Below, one piece after another: positions 31,656-43,029 of a stretch of DNA of 64,000 nucleotides. Positions within the stretch are counted from its first letter, which is position 1. Every line of letters starts with the position of its first letter. Source of the DNA: Euborellia annulipes (Eukaryota; Arthropoda; Insecta; Dermaptera; Anisolabididae); assembly GCA_023213315.1 (NCBI GenBank), contig JAKCPI010001998.1, positions 1-64,000 of the forward strand. The letters are read 5' to 3'. Made by a program: the position numbers and the translations under genes. Below the pieces are notes generated by a model. The model searched no databases. It worked only from the letters and a program-made list of their open reading frames with translations, and was not told the DNA's origin.

Positions 31656-32764
31656 GAAGTTAGTAGATGTAACTTTTAAATTTGAAAGGTATCACTGAAA
31701 ATTACACTGTTAAAAATTTTCAAGAAAACTTCCTATACAGGAACTCGGTTTCATAAACTGTTTATGAATATATATGAGAAAGTTCAATTTGTTGCCAACC
31801 TAACCAATTTCTTGTATATTTTAAAATTAATTATTTTGGTGAAATTGTTAATTTTAATTTGAATTTTTATAGCTATTTAGTTGAATTACTTTATAAAAAT
31901 TATTTAATTAGTATGATTTTAATATACTTGATAAATATTTAAATAGTTTAGAGCGCGAATTTCAAACCAGAATTTAATAAATGTAGATTTGTGAAATAAA
32001 TTTTAAAAGAATAATTTCAAGTTTCCTTAAAATAATTATAAAATAATATTAATAAAAATTCCTTGAGGTAGTCGAGTTATTTGAGAACGTTTAGACCAGT
32101 GATTCTCAACTTGTCGCGGTGCACTTTTAACGATTTCAAAATTTGGCGGCACACAAAGAAAAAGATTAGTTTAAAAGTTGGTAATTTGTTCATAAACTTT
32201 TATATTAATTTTAATTCGTATCCTGGGTATATTAATATTAAATCACCGAAGTATATGAAAAATGATTGAAAATTCATATTTTTTTTTTACAGTGTACAGC
32301 TTCCATGGGTGATTACAACACTTTTACTCTCCCTTTATTCTAAATTAAAATACGGATTGCATTTTTATAATATGCCTGTCACATCAGCTTGTTTTATTAT
32401 TATTTGAGAGATAAAATTTTCTTTTTTATTTTCCCCCTCCATATTGCTGGCTCTGATATTCGAGTCTAAAAACTTTCATCATATCTTTTGAATGATTGAT
32501 TGATTGATATAAGTGAGAGGAATTTTTTATGCTTAAATTGAATTTTCTCTCGAAATTGAATTCAATTGAAAGAAAAATCATGAAGCCGTTAAAAAAAAAA
32601 CTTATTTTCGAAGCATTCAAGCATTTTGCCCTCTTCGGAATGAAATCCACTCATTTTTTTTCATATCAATAAATGCGTATAAATATAAATGCAAATGTTA
32701 ATAATAAAAAAATCTTCTATTTTTGAAAACGAGCGTTATTGGTTTCGAAAGCGGGCGGAGGGGC
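31656..32764. other. AT-rich spacer, no gene seen
   Basis: Over 1 kb of AT-rich sequence without a recognised repeat. It may be unique intergenic or intronic DNA. Small frames here have no motifs. Confidence 0.6.
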
Positions 32765-33600
32765 TAGAATTTTTCTCTATACATTTCCGATGGGAGAAAT
32801 CGTAACTTTAAGAATTAATAACTCAAAAAGTTATAGCAATTTCGGGACGAAAATAATTTTTCTATAATCCCTCTTTAAGGGGGAACGGGACCGAAAGTGT
32901 TACGCACATGTTTTTTCCGATAAGAGGGCGTAGTGTGTCTTAAAAAGTATGACCAAAAAATCAAGTAATTCAAAAATTTGCCAGGAGATGTCAGAATGGT
33001 AGCTAATAATATTTAATGCATTTGGTTGATTTTCATTGATCTTTTAACAATAAATACTTTATAAATGTTATTATATATTATGTATCTTTTATAAAAGCAT
33101 AAAAATATATAAATATAGGCCAGATATAGGCTAATACTATATCGGCTGTTAGACTAGCTTGCCATCTATTGCAAGAATGTGGAACTAATTTGACAGATGG
33201 TTTTTAAATAAATCATCTAAGCTTATTTTAATATTTTCTTAATTAATATGGGATTAATAATAACAATAAATTCATTTTTAAATTTAAAAAAAAATTAAAG
33301 ATTATTGGGACAGATTGTTTTTTTGTATTTGCTTGATAATAATAAGTCATTAAAAACATTATAGCTCGATGTCCCAATAATCTCTTTTGAATTTAATTCA
33401 TTAAGCATTGAAAAATTCCTTATAATAGTCTAATTTTTTTTAAAGTACGTTTAGACGTCGCTCCTGAACCCCCCTTAAGCACATAAAATTTCGTTTCAAA
33501 ATTCCAATGGGAAGTTGCCCAAATAGAGCGTGACAGACAGACAGACGGACATTAGCGAATTGCTTTTGAGATTCTCTGAAGAATCTTAAATTGTAGATTC
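32765..33600 (+). repeat. Repeat I copy 1, split by TTAA-3
   Basis: The halves 32765-32874 and 33479-33600 match 48640-48850 (TACATTTCCGATGGGAGAAA, AATTTCGGGAC, then TTCAAAATTCCAATGGGAAG and a GACAGACGGAC tract). The TTAA-3 element sits exactly at the TTAA between them. Confidence 0.75.
32879..33474 (+). mobile_element. TTAA-3 family copy 2
   Basis: Starts GGGGGAACGGGACCGA after TTAA (32875-32878) and ends TCGCTCCTGAACCCCC before TTAA (33475-33478). 596 bp, nearly the same as 9205-9805, with an internal deletion near 33340. No ORF. Confidence 0.85.
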
Positions 33601-34020
33601 AGAAAAAATAATAAGACTAACTCTTTATCCCTTTACTGGTAAATGTTTCGACTAATAACTTTCGGGTCGATATCCATTAAAAACCACAAAATATGCACAT
33701 TTAAAAAGGCCAAAATAGCTTTCAACATTCAAATAAAAGAACAAATAGTCAACAGCTTCATTTATTTCAAAATGAATTGCTCTCTAAATTTAAATGACTT
33801 TTCTAACTTCTCTCTTCGGTTGTCTCATTCACTTTGAAAAAGTCAAGGACATAATAATAATATATAGATAAAGATATAGGGGGTCTGAACTTTTTCCACA
33901 AGCTATCATAGTAATTACTTTTACTACTGAGATCAGGGAAAGGTTTTGACAAGGACAATATTTTGACTCGGGAAGGTATAGTATTTAAGTAACATGTTAA
34001 TACTAGTGTGAAAACTCACT
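33601..34020. other. AT-rich spacer, no gene seen
   Basis: No known repeat; the 64-codon frame at 33643 shows no motif. Confidence 0.6.
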
Positions 34021-34022
34021 TT

Positions 34023-34697
34023 TTTTACTTTCTCTTACCTATATGTTCAGGTTAATATACATATATATATATATATAAGAGAGAGAGAGAGAGAAAGTAT
34101 TGGATTCATGTCAAAAATTCGATGTCGAGATTTTGATGGATCCCCTGAATCCAAAAAAGTGGTTTTCGCGACATGGTCTGTGTGTGTGTCCGTGTGTCTG
34201 TGTCTGGATTCAATTTAAAGCATGAAGGGATTGAGCTAGGAGATTGAAATTTTATATTTAAGTTAAACACCTCCTCGGACCACGAAAATAAGCTTTTAAT
34301 CAAAATCGGCCAAAGAGTACTAGTACTTTACTGATGTAGTTGTTTTCCGATTTTCCCAAAATTCGCTCCAACGATTTTTTTTTTTTTTAATTCAAAAATC
34401 CATTATTTTTTAGATGCTCTTTAAAATGTATATTCTCATTTTGCAATTGAAATCTTCTGAAGACCACTTTACTCTTGTATTTCATAGGAAGGATAGGAGA
34501 AATGGTTGCCATGGTAACAAAATATAAATATTTTCACATACTTATAAATTTTACACCTTGAATTCTAATATATCGGCGGAAACTAAACTATATATGTCGA
34601 CACAAAAAATCTGGTGTGACAAGCACAGAACACAACTTTCGATTACCGAACGTAAAAGAAACTTGTGTGCTGTGCGACAGTCACACCAGATTTTTAT
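34023..34697 (+). mobile_element. XH family copy, full length
   Basis: Start hairpin with an expanded AT/GA stem (34050-34096), short GTGTCTG microsatellite, X-box GTTGCCATGGTAAC at 34505-34518, terminal hairpin 34606-34695. Confidence 0.92.
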
Positions 34698-35234
34698 CTT
34701 AAAATTCATATCTTACTGAGTAATTAAAAAAAAAAAAAATTATTATCTACAACGACTCTGACCTAAACGTGGATTTGAACATTGTTGCAAATACTTTGTT
34801 AAAAACTGAATTTTGATAGTTTTTTTTGTTTGACCCCTCCCAAGAAAAAGTTTAAATGACGTCACTGTAAATTAATTCTACTGAAATAAAATAACATATC
34901 TCAGAGGTTTCGTTTGCCAATTGACACAATAAACTAGCTTAAGTATTTGATACTTGTAAACTCGTAAGGGGGGACTTTATCTAATGTTGACTTGTCTCTT
35001 GTTGAGTTAAGCTGAGTCCTTTCAAAACTTAAACGTTAGTTGAAAGAGCATTCATTATAGTTGGGTAGAAGAGAGAATGACTTGGCCTGCACAACCTTCC
35101 TTCCCCACTTGCCTTTTGTTAATCCACAATAAAATAATGAATTTGTTAACATTTAACACAACAGCTAAATGGACGTTTCTCTTTCTTTAACGACAACATT
35201 TGTTTTGTTTAACAACGGATTCAGGAGATTCTTT
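34698..35234. other. AT-rich spacer, no gene seen
   Basis: Nothing recognised apart from poly-A near 34725-34738. Confidence 0.6.
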
Positions 35235-35833
35235 TTTTACTTTCTCTTACATATATACATATGTTAATATATATAGCTATGAGGCTGAAATTTTATATTT
35301 AAATTAGATACCCCCATGGGACATAACATGAACCTTTTGAACAAAACCGGCTATAAAGTGCTAGCACTTTACTGGTGGACTTTTTCAGTTTTTTTTTTTC
35401 GATTTTCTCAAAATTTGCTCTATTTTGATCACAATTCAAAAATCAACTATTTTTTTTACATGTTCTTTAAAATGTATATTCTCATTTTTCTATTGAAATC
35501 TTCTGAAGACCACTTTACTCTTGAACTTCATTGGAAAAATAGGAGAAATGGTTGCCATGGTAACAAAATATAAATATTTTTCCATATAGGGAAAATGGTG
35601 TAAAACCAAGTACCGGAGCAGCCCTCAGGCTTGGTGTAGGGGTTAGCGTGCTAACCTCGTATACCAAACGTCGCGAGTTCGGACCCCAGGCAGTCCGATG
35701 ATTTTATTTGAGCCATTTTGGATACCAAATGGCATAAATAAGAATGCCTGGACCCCAATAAATATATTTATATAATAACGGTTATCGTAAAAAGTCTTAT
35801 ATGGCCTAAGTTGCCGAGAAGACTGTGTGTATA

Positions 35834-36935
35834 TGGGTGATTCTTTTACAAACCGAACACTTTCTGACCGACATGTTTTTGATTTGGATGAAATTTTTTT
35901 TACGGGTTCTATAACGTCTTAAGACAGAGGAGTTATTCAAGCCGATAAACTTTGTCGTTCATGCTCTAGGGCAAGAAAAAAAATCTTTGAAAGAAAAAGT
36001 TTATTGGCTTGAATAACTCCTCTGTCTTAAGAGGTATAATTATGGGAAATATACGGTTAGAAAGAATGAGTTTTCAGCTAAAGATTTCACCATTTATTTT
36101 TTTCCTATCATTTTATTTTACCGTGCTGCGGTAAATTCTAATTTGAAAGTTTAAACCCCTGTAGATTCTGAACGGCTAATCAGATCATACTAAATGGGAT
36201 GTCATTTGGTGCAGAAAGAAAACCTCTAACAGAATAAGTAAAAAAATCCCGAGTAATTAACTCCAAAATTGGTTTTTTCTCGAAAAACCTCATTTTTAGG
36301 CAAAAAAATATCGAAAAATAGCCCTACTTGTGCAACGGATAGCTACTTGAACATAAAAGCTACATTAAATCTAAATAGAGTTTTGGAAAGAGTGGTTCAA
36401 TGCCCCCGGACTTTTTTTTTTCTTATTTTTGATATGACGTCATTTTACCGCATGAGAGCACTTGGCGGGATTTTTTTCAATAGTACTAATTGATTCTCCA
36501 TCGATTAAAAAACCGTTATCGGTATAAAATTCGACGTAGAATGCGATGGTTATAATAAAAATCCAATACATTTGGGGCCCCATTGTTAAAAATCGATTTA
36601 AAGATTTCAATTGTTGATAACAATGTGAAATCTTTAATAAATTTTGGTGGAACAATTTTTTTCTTAAAGTTCACTCTTTTAGCTTTAAAATGGTAAAAAA
36701 AGTTTTTTCTAGCTCAAATAGAACCAGAGTTATGAATTTTTAAAAGTGAGCGTCTAAGCAGAAAATCATCAAATTTTCACATTTTCGACCGTCGATATTT
36801 CCCAAAATATTAAAGAAAAAAGAAAATCCTCGCGGATGGCTATCTTTTTTTTCGTTATAGAACCCGTAAAAAAAATTTCATCCAAATCAAAAACATGTCG
36901 GTCAGAAAGTGTTCGGTTTGTAAAAGAATCACCCA
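35834..36935. mobile_element. TIR element with 83-bp perfect terminal repeats
   Basis: Begins TGGGTGATTCTTTTACAAAC and ends in its exact complement, the identity running for about 83 bp to TTCTATAACG. TA flanks both ends (35832-35833, 36936-36937). The interior contains a Repeat C copy but no transposase-like frame. Perfect arms suggest recent insertion. The superfamily is uncertain; TA points to Tc1/mariner. Confidence 0.85.
35926..36300 (+). repeat. Repeat C, copy 3
   Basis: Includes an inverted pair built on TAACTCCTCTGTCTTAAGAG (35926-35955 against 36011-36032), then the ACCGTGCTGCGGT hairpin and CTCGAAAAACCTCATTTTTA. It lies inside the TIR element. Confidence 0.75.
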
Positions 36936-37135
36936 TATGTGTGTGAATGGGAAAAAAGTGTGAATGTTTTTTTAGTTAAAAAAAAAAGTACCGGAGCAAA
37001 TAAAAAAAAAAAAATATATATATATATATTTTCCCATACTTATAAATTTTACATCTTGAATTCTAATATATCGGTGGAAACTAAATATATGTCGACACGA
37101 AAAATCTGGTGTGACAAGAACACCAGATTTTTTTT

Positions 37136-37294
37136 TCAATTGTGCAAGTAACATTAAATATAAATTTTTTTAAGACATATTTCATAAAAAAAAAATACTA
37201 TTAATTATAGCATTTGAAACAATATTCCGTGCTTAACTCAATTTTTAATTTTTTTTGGCGCTTGGCACACTAATGCATAACAGGGCCCATATAA
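37136..37294 (+). mobile_element. Element D fragment
   Basis: Right half only: GAAACAATATTCCGTGCTTA and the terminal GGCGCTTGGCACACTAATGC. Confidence 0.75.
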
Positions 37295-37390
37295 CGGTTA
37301 TCGTAAAGTCTTATATGTCCCGAGTTGCCGAAAAGACTATGTAAATGTGTGTGTGAATGTGAAAAAAGTGTGAGAGCTAAAAAAAAAAAT
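37290..37390 (+). mobile_element. SINE-1 3' fragment
   Basis: AACGGTTATCGTAAAGTC, GAGTTGCCGAAAAGACT, GTGTGTGAATG and poly-A. No head. Confidence 0.72.
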
Positions 37391-37520
37391 CTAATATATT
37401 GGCGGAAACTAAATATATGCAAACACAAAAAATCTGATGTGAAAATACAGAACACAAATTTCAAATATCAAAGGTAAGAGAAAATTGTATACTGTATGAC
37501 TAATACTCCAGGTTTTTTAT
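37391..37520 (+). repeat. XH end fragment, degraded
   Basis: TTGGCGGAAACTAAATATAT, then a mutated terminal hairpin (AATCTGATGTGAAAA ... CTCCAGG). Confidence 0.7.
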
Positions 37521-38161
37521 CATAAGCGGCCTATGATAGACAAATTTGTTCGCTTTTTGTAATTTTCTCTATCAGACAAGCATTCTCCGATATCATTTAT
37601 TTCCATTAATAAAAATGATTTTTTTTTATTAATAATAATATCTACCCCTTTGAAATGATCTTACTTAATTTATTTACGCTCTCTGAATCTCAAGCCAAGC
37701 GTTTATTCATAAAATATTTAGGGAAAGGCTTTTATTTAAGTGAATATTTATATCAAAAGAGGAGTGTATGTTTATTGAGCCTTCTAAGAGCAAAGAAAAA
37801 AAATAAGGGGAGGGAAAAAAAGAACATTTTAATATTTCTATAAGGATTCTTTTTCACGTTCTTTAAATAGAAGGGAATAGAATAAAAAAAAATATATATA
37901 TGATATTTAAATAAATATAAAATGGCTCTTTTTTTTTTAGTTTTGATTAAATATTTGATAGATGTTGTTTGTTTTCACAAGAGTATTTGTTGTTGCGAAA
38001 TAATAAAGCGAAAGCAATAAAGAGGGTCAGCCAATTTCCCCCCCCCCCCCCCGCCTTCTTCTTCAGGGTCATAGACACTGGGGTGGATCGAAAAAAGTCA
38101 AGTTTTGAATTCAGAGTTGCGGGAAAAGTTGCGATTGATAAATACAAGAAAAACAAACCAG
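37521..38161. other. Spacer, no gene seen
   Basis: AT-rich with a C run at 38039-38052. No recognised repeat. Confidence 0.6.
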
Positions 38162-38812
38162 AGGAGTGACTGGCGCACAGCACATAACTTTCTCTTACCT
38201 TCGGTAATGGAAAGTTGTGTGTGCTTGTCACACCAGATTTTTGGGGTCGACATGTATTCAGTTTCCGACAGTAAGGTACATTCGATTTTCAAGATGTAAA
38301 ATTTATAAGTATGGCAAAATTTTTATATTTTGTTACCATGGCAACCATTTCTCCTATCTTTTCTATGGACTACAAGAGTAAAGTGGTCTTCAGAAGATTT
38401 CAATCACAAAATGAGAATATACATTTGAAAGAGCAACTAAAAAATAGTTGATATATGAATTTTAAAAAAATCGTTGGAGCAAATTTTGAGAAAATCGAAA
38501 AAAAAACTGAAAAAGTGCATCAGTAAAGTACTAGTACTTTTTGGTCGATTTTGTTCAAAAGCTCGTGTCACGTCCCATGGGGGTGCCTAACTTAAATATA
38601 AAATTTCAACCTTCTAGCTCTTCGTTCTTGAGATATTTTGTTCACAGACACACACACACAGACAGACAGACCATGTCGCGAAAACCACTTTTTTGGATTC
38701 AGGGGATCTCAAAACGTGAAGATCCATCAAAATCTTGACATCGAATTTTTGACATGAATCTAATACTTACTCTCATATATTAACATATATATAGAGGTAA
38801 GAGAAAGTAAAA
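38162..38812 (-). mobile_element. XH family copy, first bases missing
   Basis: Starts within the hairpin (AGTGACTGGCGCACAGCAC), X-box GTTACCATGGCAAC at 38332-38345, CACA/CAGA microsatellite at 38645-38670, ends GGTAAGAGAAAGTAAAA. Confidence 0.9.
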
Positions 38813-38871
38813 AAATGTCTGTTTTTGAAATCAATATTTTTTCGTATACTTCGCTATTGTCTACTACTCTA

Positions 38872-39354
38872 CTAAAGAGCTAAGAGGTTGAAATTGTATA
38901 TTTAAGTTAGGCACCCCCATGGGACGTGACACGAAGCTTTTGAACAAAATCAGCCAAAGAGTACTAGTACTTTATTGATGCACTTTTTCAGTTTTTTTTT
39001 CGATTTTCTCAAAATTTGCTCCAAAGATTATGATTAAAATTCAAAAATCAATTATTTTTTAGATTCTCTTTAAAATGTATATTCTCATTTTGTCATTGAA
39101 ATCTTCTGAAGACCACTTTACTCTTGTAGTCCATAGAAAAGATAGGAGAAATGGTTGCCATGGTAACAAAATATAAATATTTTACCATACTTGTAAATTT
39201 TACATCTTGAAAATCGAATGTACCCTACTGTCGGAAACTAAATACATGTCGACACAAAAAATCTGGTGTGACAAGCACAGAACACATCTTTCGATTACCG
39301 AAGGTAAGAGAAAGTTGTGTGCTGTGCGCCAGTCACACCAGATTTTTTTTATTT
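38872..39354 (+). mobile_element. XH family copy, 5'-truncated
   Basis: Begins at AAGAGCTAAGAGGTTG, lacking the start hairpin and microsatellite. X-box GTTGCCATGGTAAC at 39154-39167; intact terminal hairpin at 39258-39348. Confidence 0.9.
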
Positions 39355-40984
39355 TCATTCCTGTTTCCATTATCCTTTTTTATTTAATCCTACAATTATT
39401 AAAATATGAAAATTTAATAAGTAATTAATTAATACCAACAACACATTTCGAGGAGGGGGAGAAAAACAAGGGCGTAGTTAAAGTTTCGGTTAAGGGGTGG
39501 CAGAAGGTTAAATCTAAAGAAAAGGAAACCCTCTTCAAGGGCATTCCCTTAAGTGTCCCTAAGGGGGTAGGTGTGGTTTCAACTCATCCCCTTGCTTCAT
39601 TAAACTATTTATATTCCAACAGACGGACGGACAGACAAACAGAAGGGAGGCCTAGAGCCCTTAATTACCCAAGGCCCAAGACTATTGTCGTATTATCTGT
39701 ATATATAAATCCTTTAATACAACACACACACTCAGAGTGAGTTAATTAATCACAAAGCACTTGTGACCGAAATTATCCTCCTCTATCATTAACCCAGAAT
39801 TGCCAACTTGACAAACATTAATTTCACTAGATAAAAAAAAAATAATAATAATTTGATAAAAATTATGATTTGTTGAAGACATTTGGAGAGAAGATTAGAT
39901 CAATTTGTGTCAAATAATAATAATAATTAGAAAGTATATTATATGGATTTTAGAAGTGACAAAGCAATTGATTATTATTATTTTTTTTTTTTTTTTGTTT
40001 TTTCAACAAATACAAATAACCTGGAGATTGTGTTGCAATTAAAATAAAAATACATAACTTGCTCATTAAATCTCTCTTACTTAATCATACTTAAAAAAAT
40101 CAGAAAATGTTTTCATTTTCATCATCAAATATAAAAAATAATTCCAAATAGTTCAAAATAAAAACTCGAAGTGCAAGTAGCTGGCGAACCGCACATTGCA
40201 GAAATTAATGAATTTTTCGATTCATTGCACCAGATTATTAACAAGCCTCTGGAGTAATCAAATGAAGTGAGTTGAATTTATATTTAATTTTTACAAAGAG
40301 ATCCCACTCTGTTTATTATTTAAATGAAATGAATAAAGGTCAGAATTTGATGAAATAACCATTGTTAATAATAATAATAATAATAATACTCTCATTTCAA
40401 TTATTCTGTAAATAAGTGTAAAAAAAAAAAAAAAATATTTTTTTAGTGTATATTTAATTTTAAATTGTACATACAACAAAAAAATCAAGTGTTGCCAAAA
40501 ACGAGAGTCTATAATTAATGCCAAAAAAAATGTTTTAGGGACCTCCTTGTTGTTGTTGCTCTTGTTGTTGTTGTTGATGTTGTTGATGTCTTCTCTATCT
40601 CTTATCTCTGATGTCAATGTGTGTTCTTGATCTTGTTGTTGTTGTTATATATGTTGTATCAATAAAGTAAAAAAAAAAAAAAGAACAGAAGAGGGAGGGA
40701 GTTCTTTTCTTTTTGAGCTCCTTATAACCGAAACGGAGCATCTGGGCCCCAAATTTAAACTCAATGTTTAAATTCAAGTGCTCCGTTGAGGTGATGGCTC
40801 TGCGCAAACTCCAGCTCTCTCTTTTGTTTCTCTCTTTTCAAAAAAAAAACAAATCAACCATGCTTTGAAATAACAAAAAACAACAATTTTATTTGTAGCA
40901 GTCCCTTGGGGTGACTTTGTTTTAAAATAATTCCTCACTGTCGGCGATAAGAAGAGAAAAGGAACAATTGTCAATTAGCGAATC
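39355..40984. other. AT-rich spacer with trinucleotide repeats
   Basis: ATA/AAT tracts (39838-39850, 39920-39930, 40366-40387), poly-T 39980-39998, (GTT)n tracts (40548-40580, 40633-40647). One of the longest stretches without an identified element, so it may be unique host DNA. The 108-codon minus-strand frame at 40291-40617 is largely trinucleotide repeat and not convincing. Confidence 0.55.
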
Positions 40985-41190
40985 TCCATTTGATTAAACA
41001 ACACCCTGAAGATGAGCCTAATCTAAGGCCGAAACGCCGCCTTTTGATCTCCCTACTACTCTGAAGATGAGCTTAATCTAAGGTCGAAACGGCCACCGTT
41101 TTTTTTTTTGCTTGTTTATTTAATGAAAACAAAAGCGACGTTTCGGTCTTTGATTGGGATCATCTTCAGGCTTTTTGTTTAAATAAAATA
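40985..41190. mobile_element. Cluster of three hammerhead-like arms
   Basis: Two direct copies of CTGAAGATGAGC ... GGCCGAAACG or GGTCGAAACG (41010-41038, 41061-41091) and one inverted copy (GACGTTTCGG ... ATCATCTTCAGG, 41143-41172). Only the inverted one keeps GAAACGTC. Flanking TTTAAATAAA and its complement suggest an eroded foldback. Confidence 0.5.
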
Positions 41191-41512
41191 AGTTAATATT
41201 TATGTCACTTAACGTGCCAACAGCTTTAAGAGAAAAATTACTTAAAAAGAAATTCCGTTTGAATTTGACTCGGCATCTGAGGCCATTTAGACCCCGACCT
41301 TATTTTTATAATTTATTCACAATTCAATTTCAATTTTTTGTTAAAATTCCATTTCTTTTTTCCAAAATTCTTCTGGAGAGCATCGTCTCTTAAAACATTG
41401 TTTTCTTTCACGAGCCGTAAATAATAAACAAAAAAATAAGAACACACATGTGTGTGTCATCATCAGAAGTGATGTCACATGAGTGTTAAAAATCTTTGGA
41501 ACTTAAAACCTA
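41191..41512. other. Spacer, no gene seen
   Basis: AT-rich. The frame at 41202-41393 has no recognisable motif. Confidence 0.55.
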
Positions 41513-41718
41513 GTGTTTTTTTTAGCTTATAGATAATTAAATTAGTAATCATTGTGTTAAAAAATAATTAATTTTTTGCCTTTAATTAATTAGCTGGAAT
41601 CTTTAAAATGAAATGGAATAAATCCCTTGTATCTCTATGTGAAAAACTAACGCCATCTCTTGCCGCCTAGAGTAACTCGGTGGTCAATCGTCTTCTAACG
41701 GATTTTCGAGACACACAC
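41513..41718 (+). mobile_element. TTAA-1 fragment, right half
   Basis: From TAGCTTATAGATAATTAAAT to ATTTTCGAGACACACACC, including AACGCCATCTCTTGCCGCC. The left half is lost. Confidence 0.8.
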
Positions 41719-41721
41719 CTA

Positions 41722-41928
41722 ATATAATATTAAATCCATTGACCAAATTCGATAGAGCCTCGCTCTCAGTCCATAATACGTACTAGGGTCCGACCGAAAC
41801 AATATTTTCAGTCGAAACCGAAACTTGTAGAATCTCATTCGACGTATTTTTTTTTTTTTTTTTGTGTGTGAGTACGTACACTCTATCAAATTTGGTCATT
41901 GAATTTATTATTATATTAATAATGTCTT
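41722..41928. mobile_element. Small foldback element
   Basis: Left arm AATATAATATTAAATCCATT-GACCAAATTCGATAGAG pairs with its near-complement at 41880-41924. The interior has CCGAAACAATATTTTCAGTC and poly-T. About 205 bp; superfamily not assigned. Confidence 0.65.
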
Positions 41929-42107
41929 TTGTCAATATGACCAATAGTGGATCAATATTGATAATGGCTTGGCCTTAAGGATGGTCCTATATGCAACCGA
42001 AAGGTCCCCCTGGCACATTAATTAATAATCTACATATTATCAGCTCTACATCCATCTTCCATCAAATATAATTCTAGGGTTTTTAATTTATTTGCTTTTG
42101 TAATAAT

Positions 42108-42772
42108 AACTAGGTAGAGCCTTGTTTGAAAAGGATGGCATTTTTTTCAATCAATGCTCAAATAGTCTGTTCATTAGCCAGTCAATATATCGTTTAAGAT
42201 AGCAAGTTTGTGAGATATGCTTGTGCTTAAGATTGGGCAAAATATTAGATGAGTTTCCTTTATGCAAAGCAAGATTTTGTTACATCTATGACAATCTCAT
42301 TTGAATTAGTTGAGAAAACAAGATGGCTGCCATATCTCTACATGCACGCCATCTGTATTGCATGTGAGATCGCAGCGCCTCTACATACAATCTGATCCGA
42401 AATTCAAATATTCTATTTTTAAACTGTAGTAAGACAATACAAATTATGCCCTATCAGGAGTCTAGAATTGTGACGTAGTTCCATTCTTGCTTGGTAGATG
42501 GCGTGCAGTTTTTAGTCAATGAAATATTAATTTCATTAGTATAATAGGCGGATGTGAGATGTTATGCTTATTGGGCCGGCGTTCTAGGATAAGGGTAGTC
42601 CACCCGCCGCGAAAGCGTGGAGGTCCTGGTTCGACTCTAGGGGGTGCAATTTTGCACAATCTTAAGCACAAACATATCTCGCAAACGATATATTGACTGG
42701 CTAATGAACAGACTATTTGAGCATTGATTATTGAAAATTACATCCTTTTCAAATAAGGCTCTACCTAGTTAA
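42108..42772. mobile_element. TIR element with long arms
   Basis: ACTAGGTAGAGCCTTGTTTG at the left pairs with CAAATAAGGCTCTACCTAGT at the right. Arms of about 125 nt include ATTAGCCAGTCAATATATCG. The interior (42240-42640) is non-repetitive and holds a tRNA-like segment. No transposase frame is visible. Confidence 0.8.
42569..42648 (+). tRNA. tRNA-like pseudogene or SINE head
   Basis: GGTCCTGGTTCGACTCTAGG forms a T-arm (CCTGG/CTAGG around TTCGACT) with a good B box. An anticodon-like stem CCGC/GCG lies before it. The expected U33 is missing and the D-arm is poor, so it is not a functional tRNA gene. Confidence 0.35.
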
Positions 42773-42782
42773 TACAAGAGGA

Positions 42783-42992
42783 GGCAATAGCTAAGCCGGC
42801 TAAGATTACGGAGTCCGAAGTTTCAACACGGCTCGGGTTCGGATCCAGTTTGCCGCAAATAATTCAAACATCCTGCCGAAGTCTCCTCTCAAGGTAGGAA
42901 AGGGAGATAGTCCCACCGTGGTAATTTTAGGCCTAATTGACCTAAGTGTGTTCCCTCTCTGGGAACGGCCACTTCAACCTAACCTAACCTAG
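42783..42992 (+). mobile_element. SINE-2, tRNA-derived, with AACCT tail
   Basis: Head with A-box-like TAGCTAAGCCGGCTAAG and B box GGTTCGGATCC. The body is unrelated to SINE-1, and the 3' end is CAACCTAACCTAACCTAG. It lies immediately after the TIR element. Short, without ORF. Confidence 0.65.
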
Positions 42993-43029
42993 TTAATACA
43001 AATTATTATTTATCAAAAATTACATGTTG

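Larger units (their letters stand above)
35621..36985 (+). mobile_element. SINE-1 interrupted by a TIR element
   Basis: A 13-bp target duplication AAGTACCGGAGCA flanks it (35608-35620, 36986-36998). Head GCCCTCAGGCTTGGTGTAGG, B-box region GAGTTCGGACCCC, body to GACTGTGTG at about 35833. The tail resumes at 36936 as GTGTGTGAATGGG and ends in poly-A. Confidence 0.88.
35237..37135 (+). mobile_element. XH family copy with two-level nest
   Basis: XH parts are 35237-35592 (start hairpin, internal deletion of the microsatellite region, X-box GTTGCCATGGTAAC at 35551-35564) and about 37018-37135, whose hairpin has collapsed to GGTGTGACAAGAACACC. Between them lies SINE-1 with a TIR element inside it. 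Confidence 0.85.

Noticed and set aside
40291..40617. 108-codon minus-strand open frame
   Set aside because: Mostly Asn/Leu-coding trinucleotide repeat and poly-A/T; no domain and no splice or poly(A) context.
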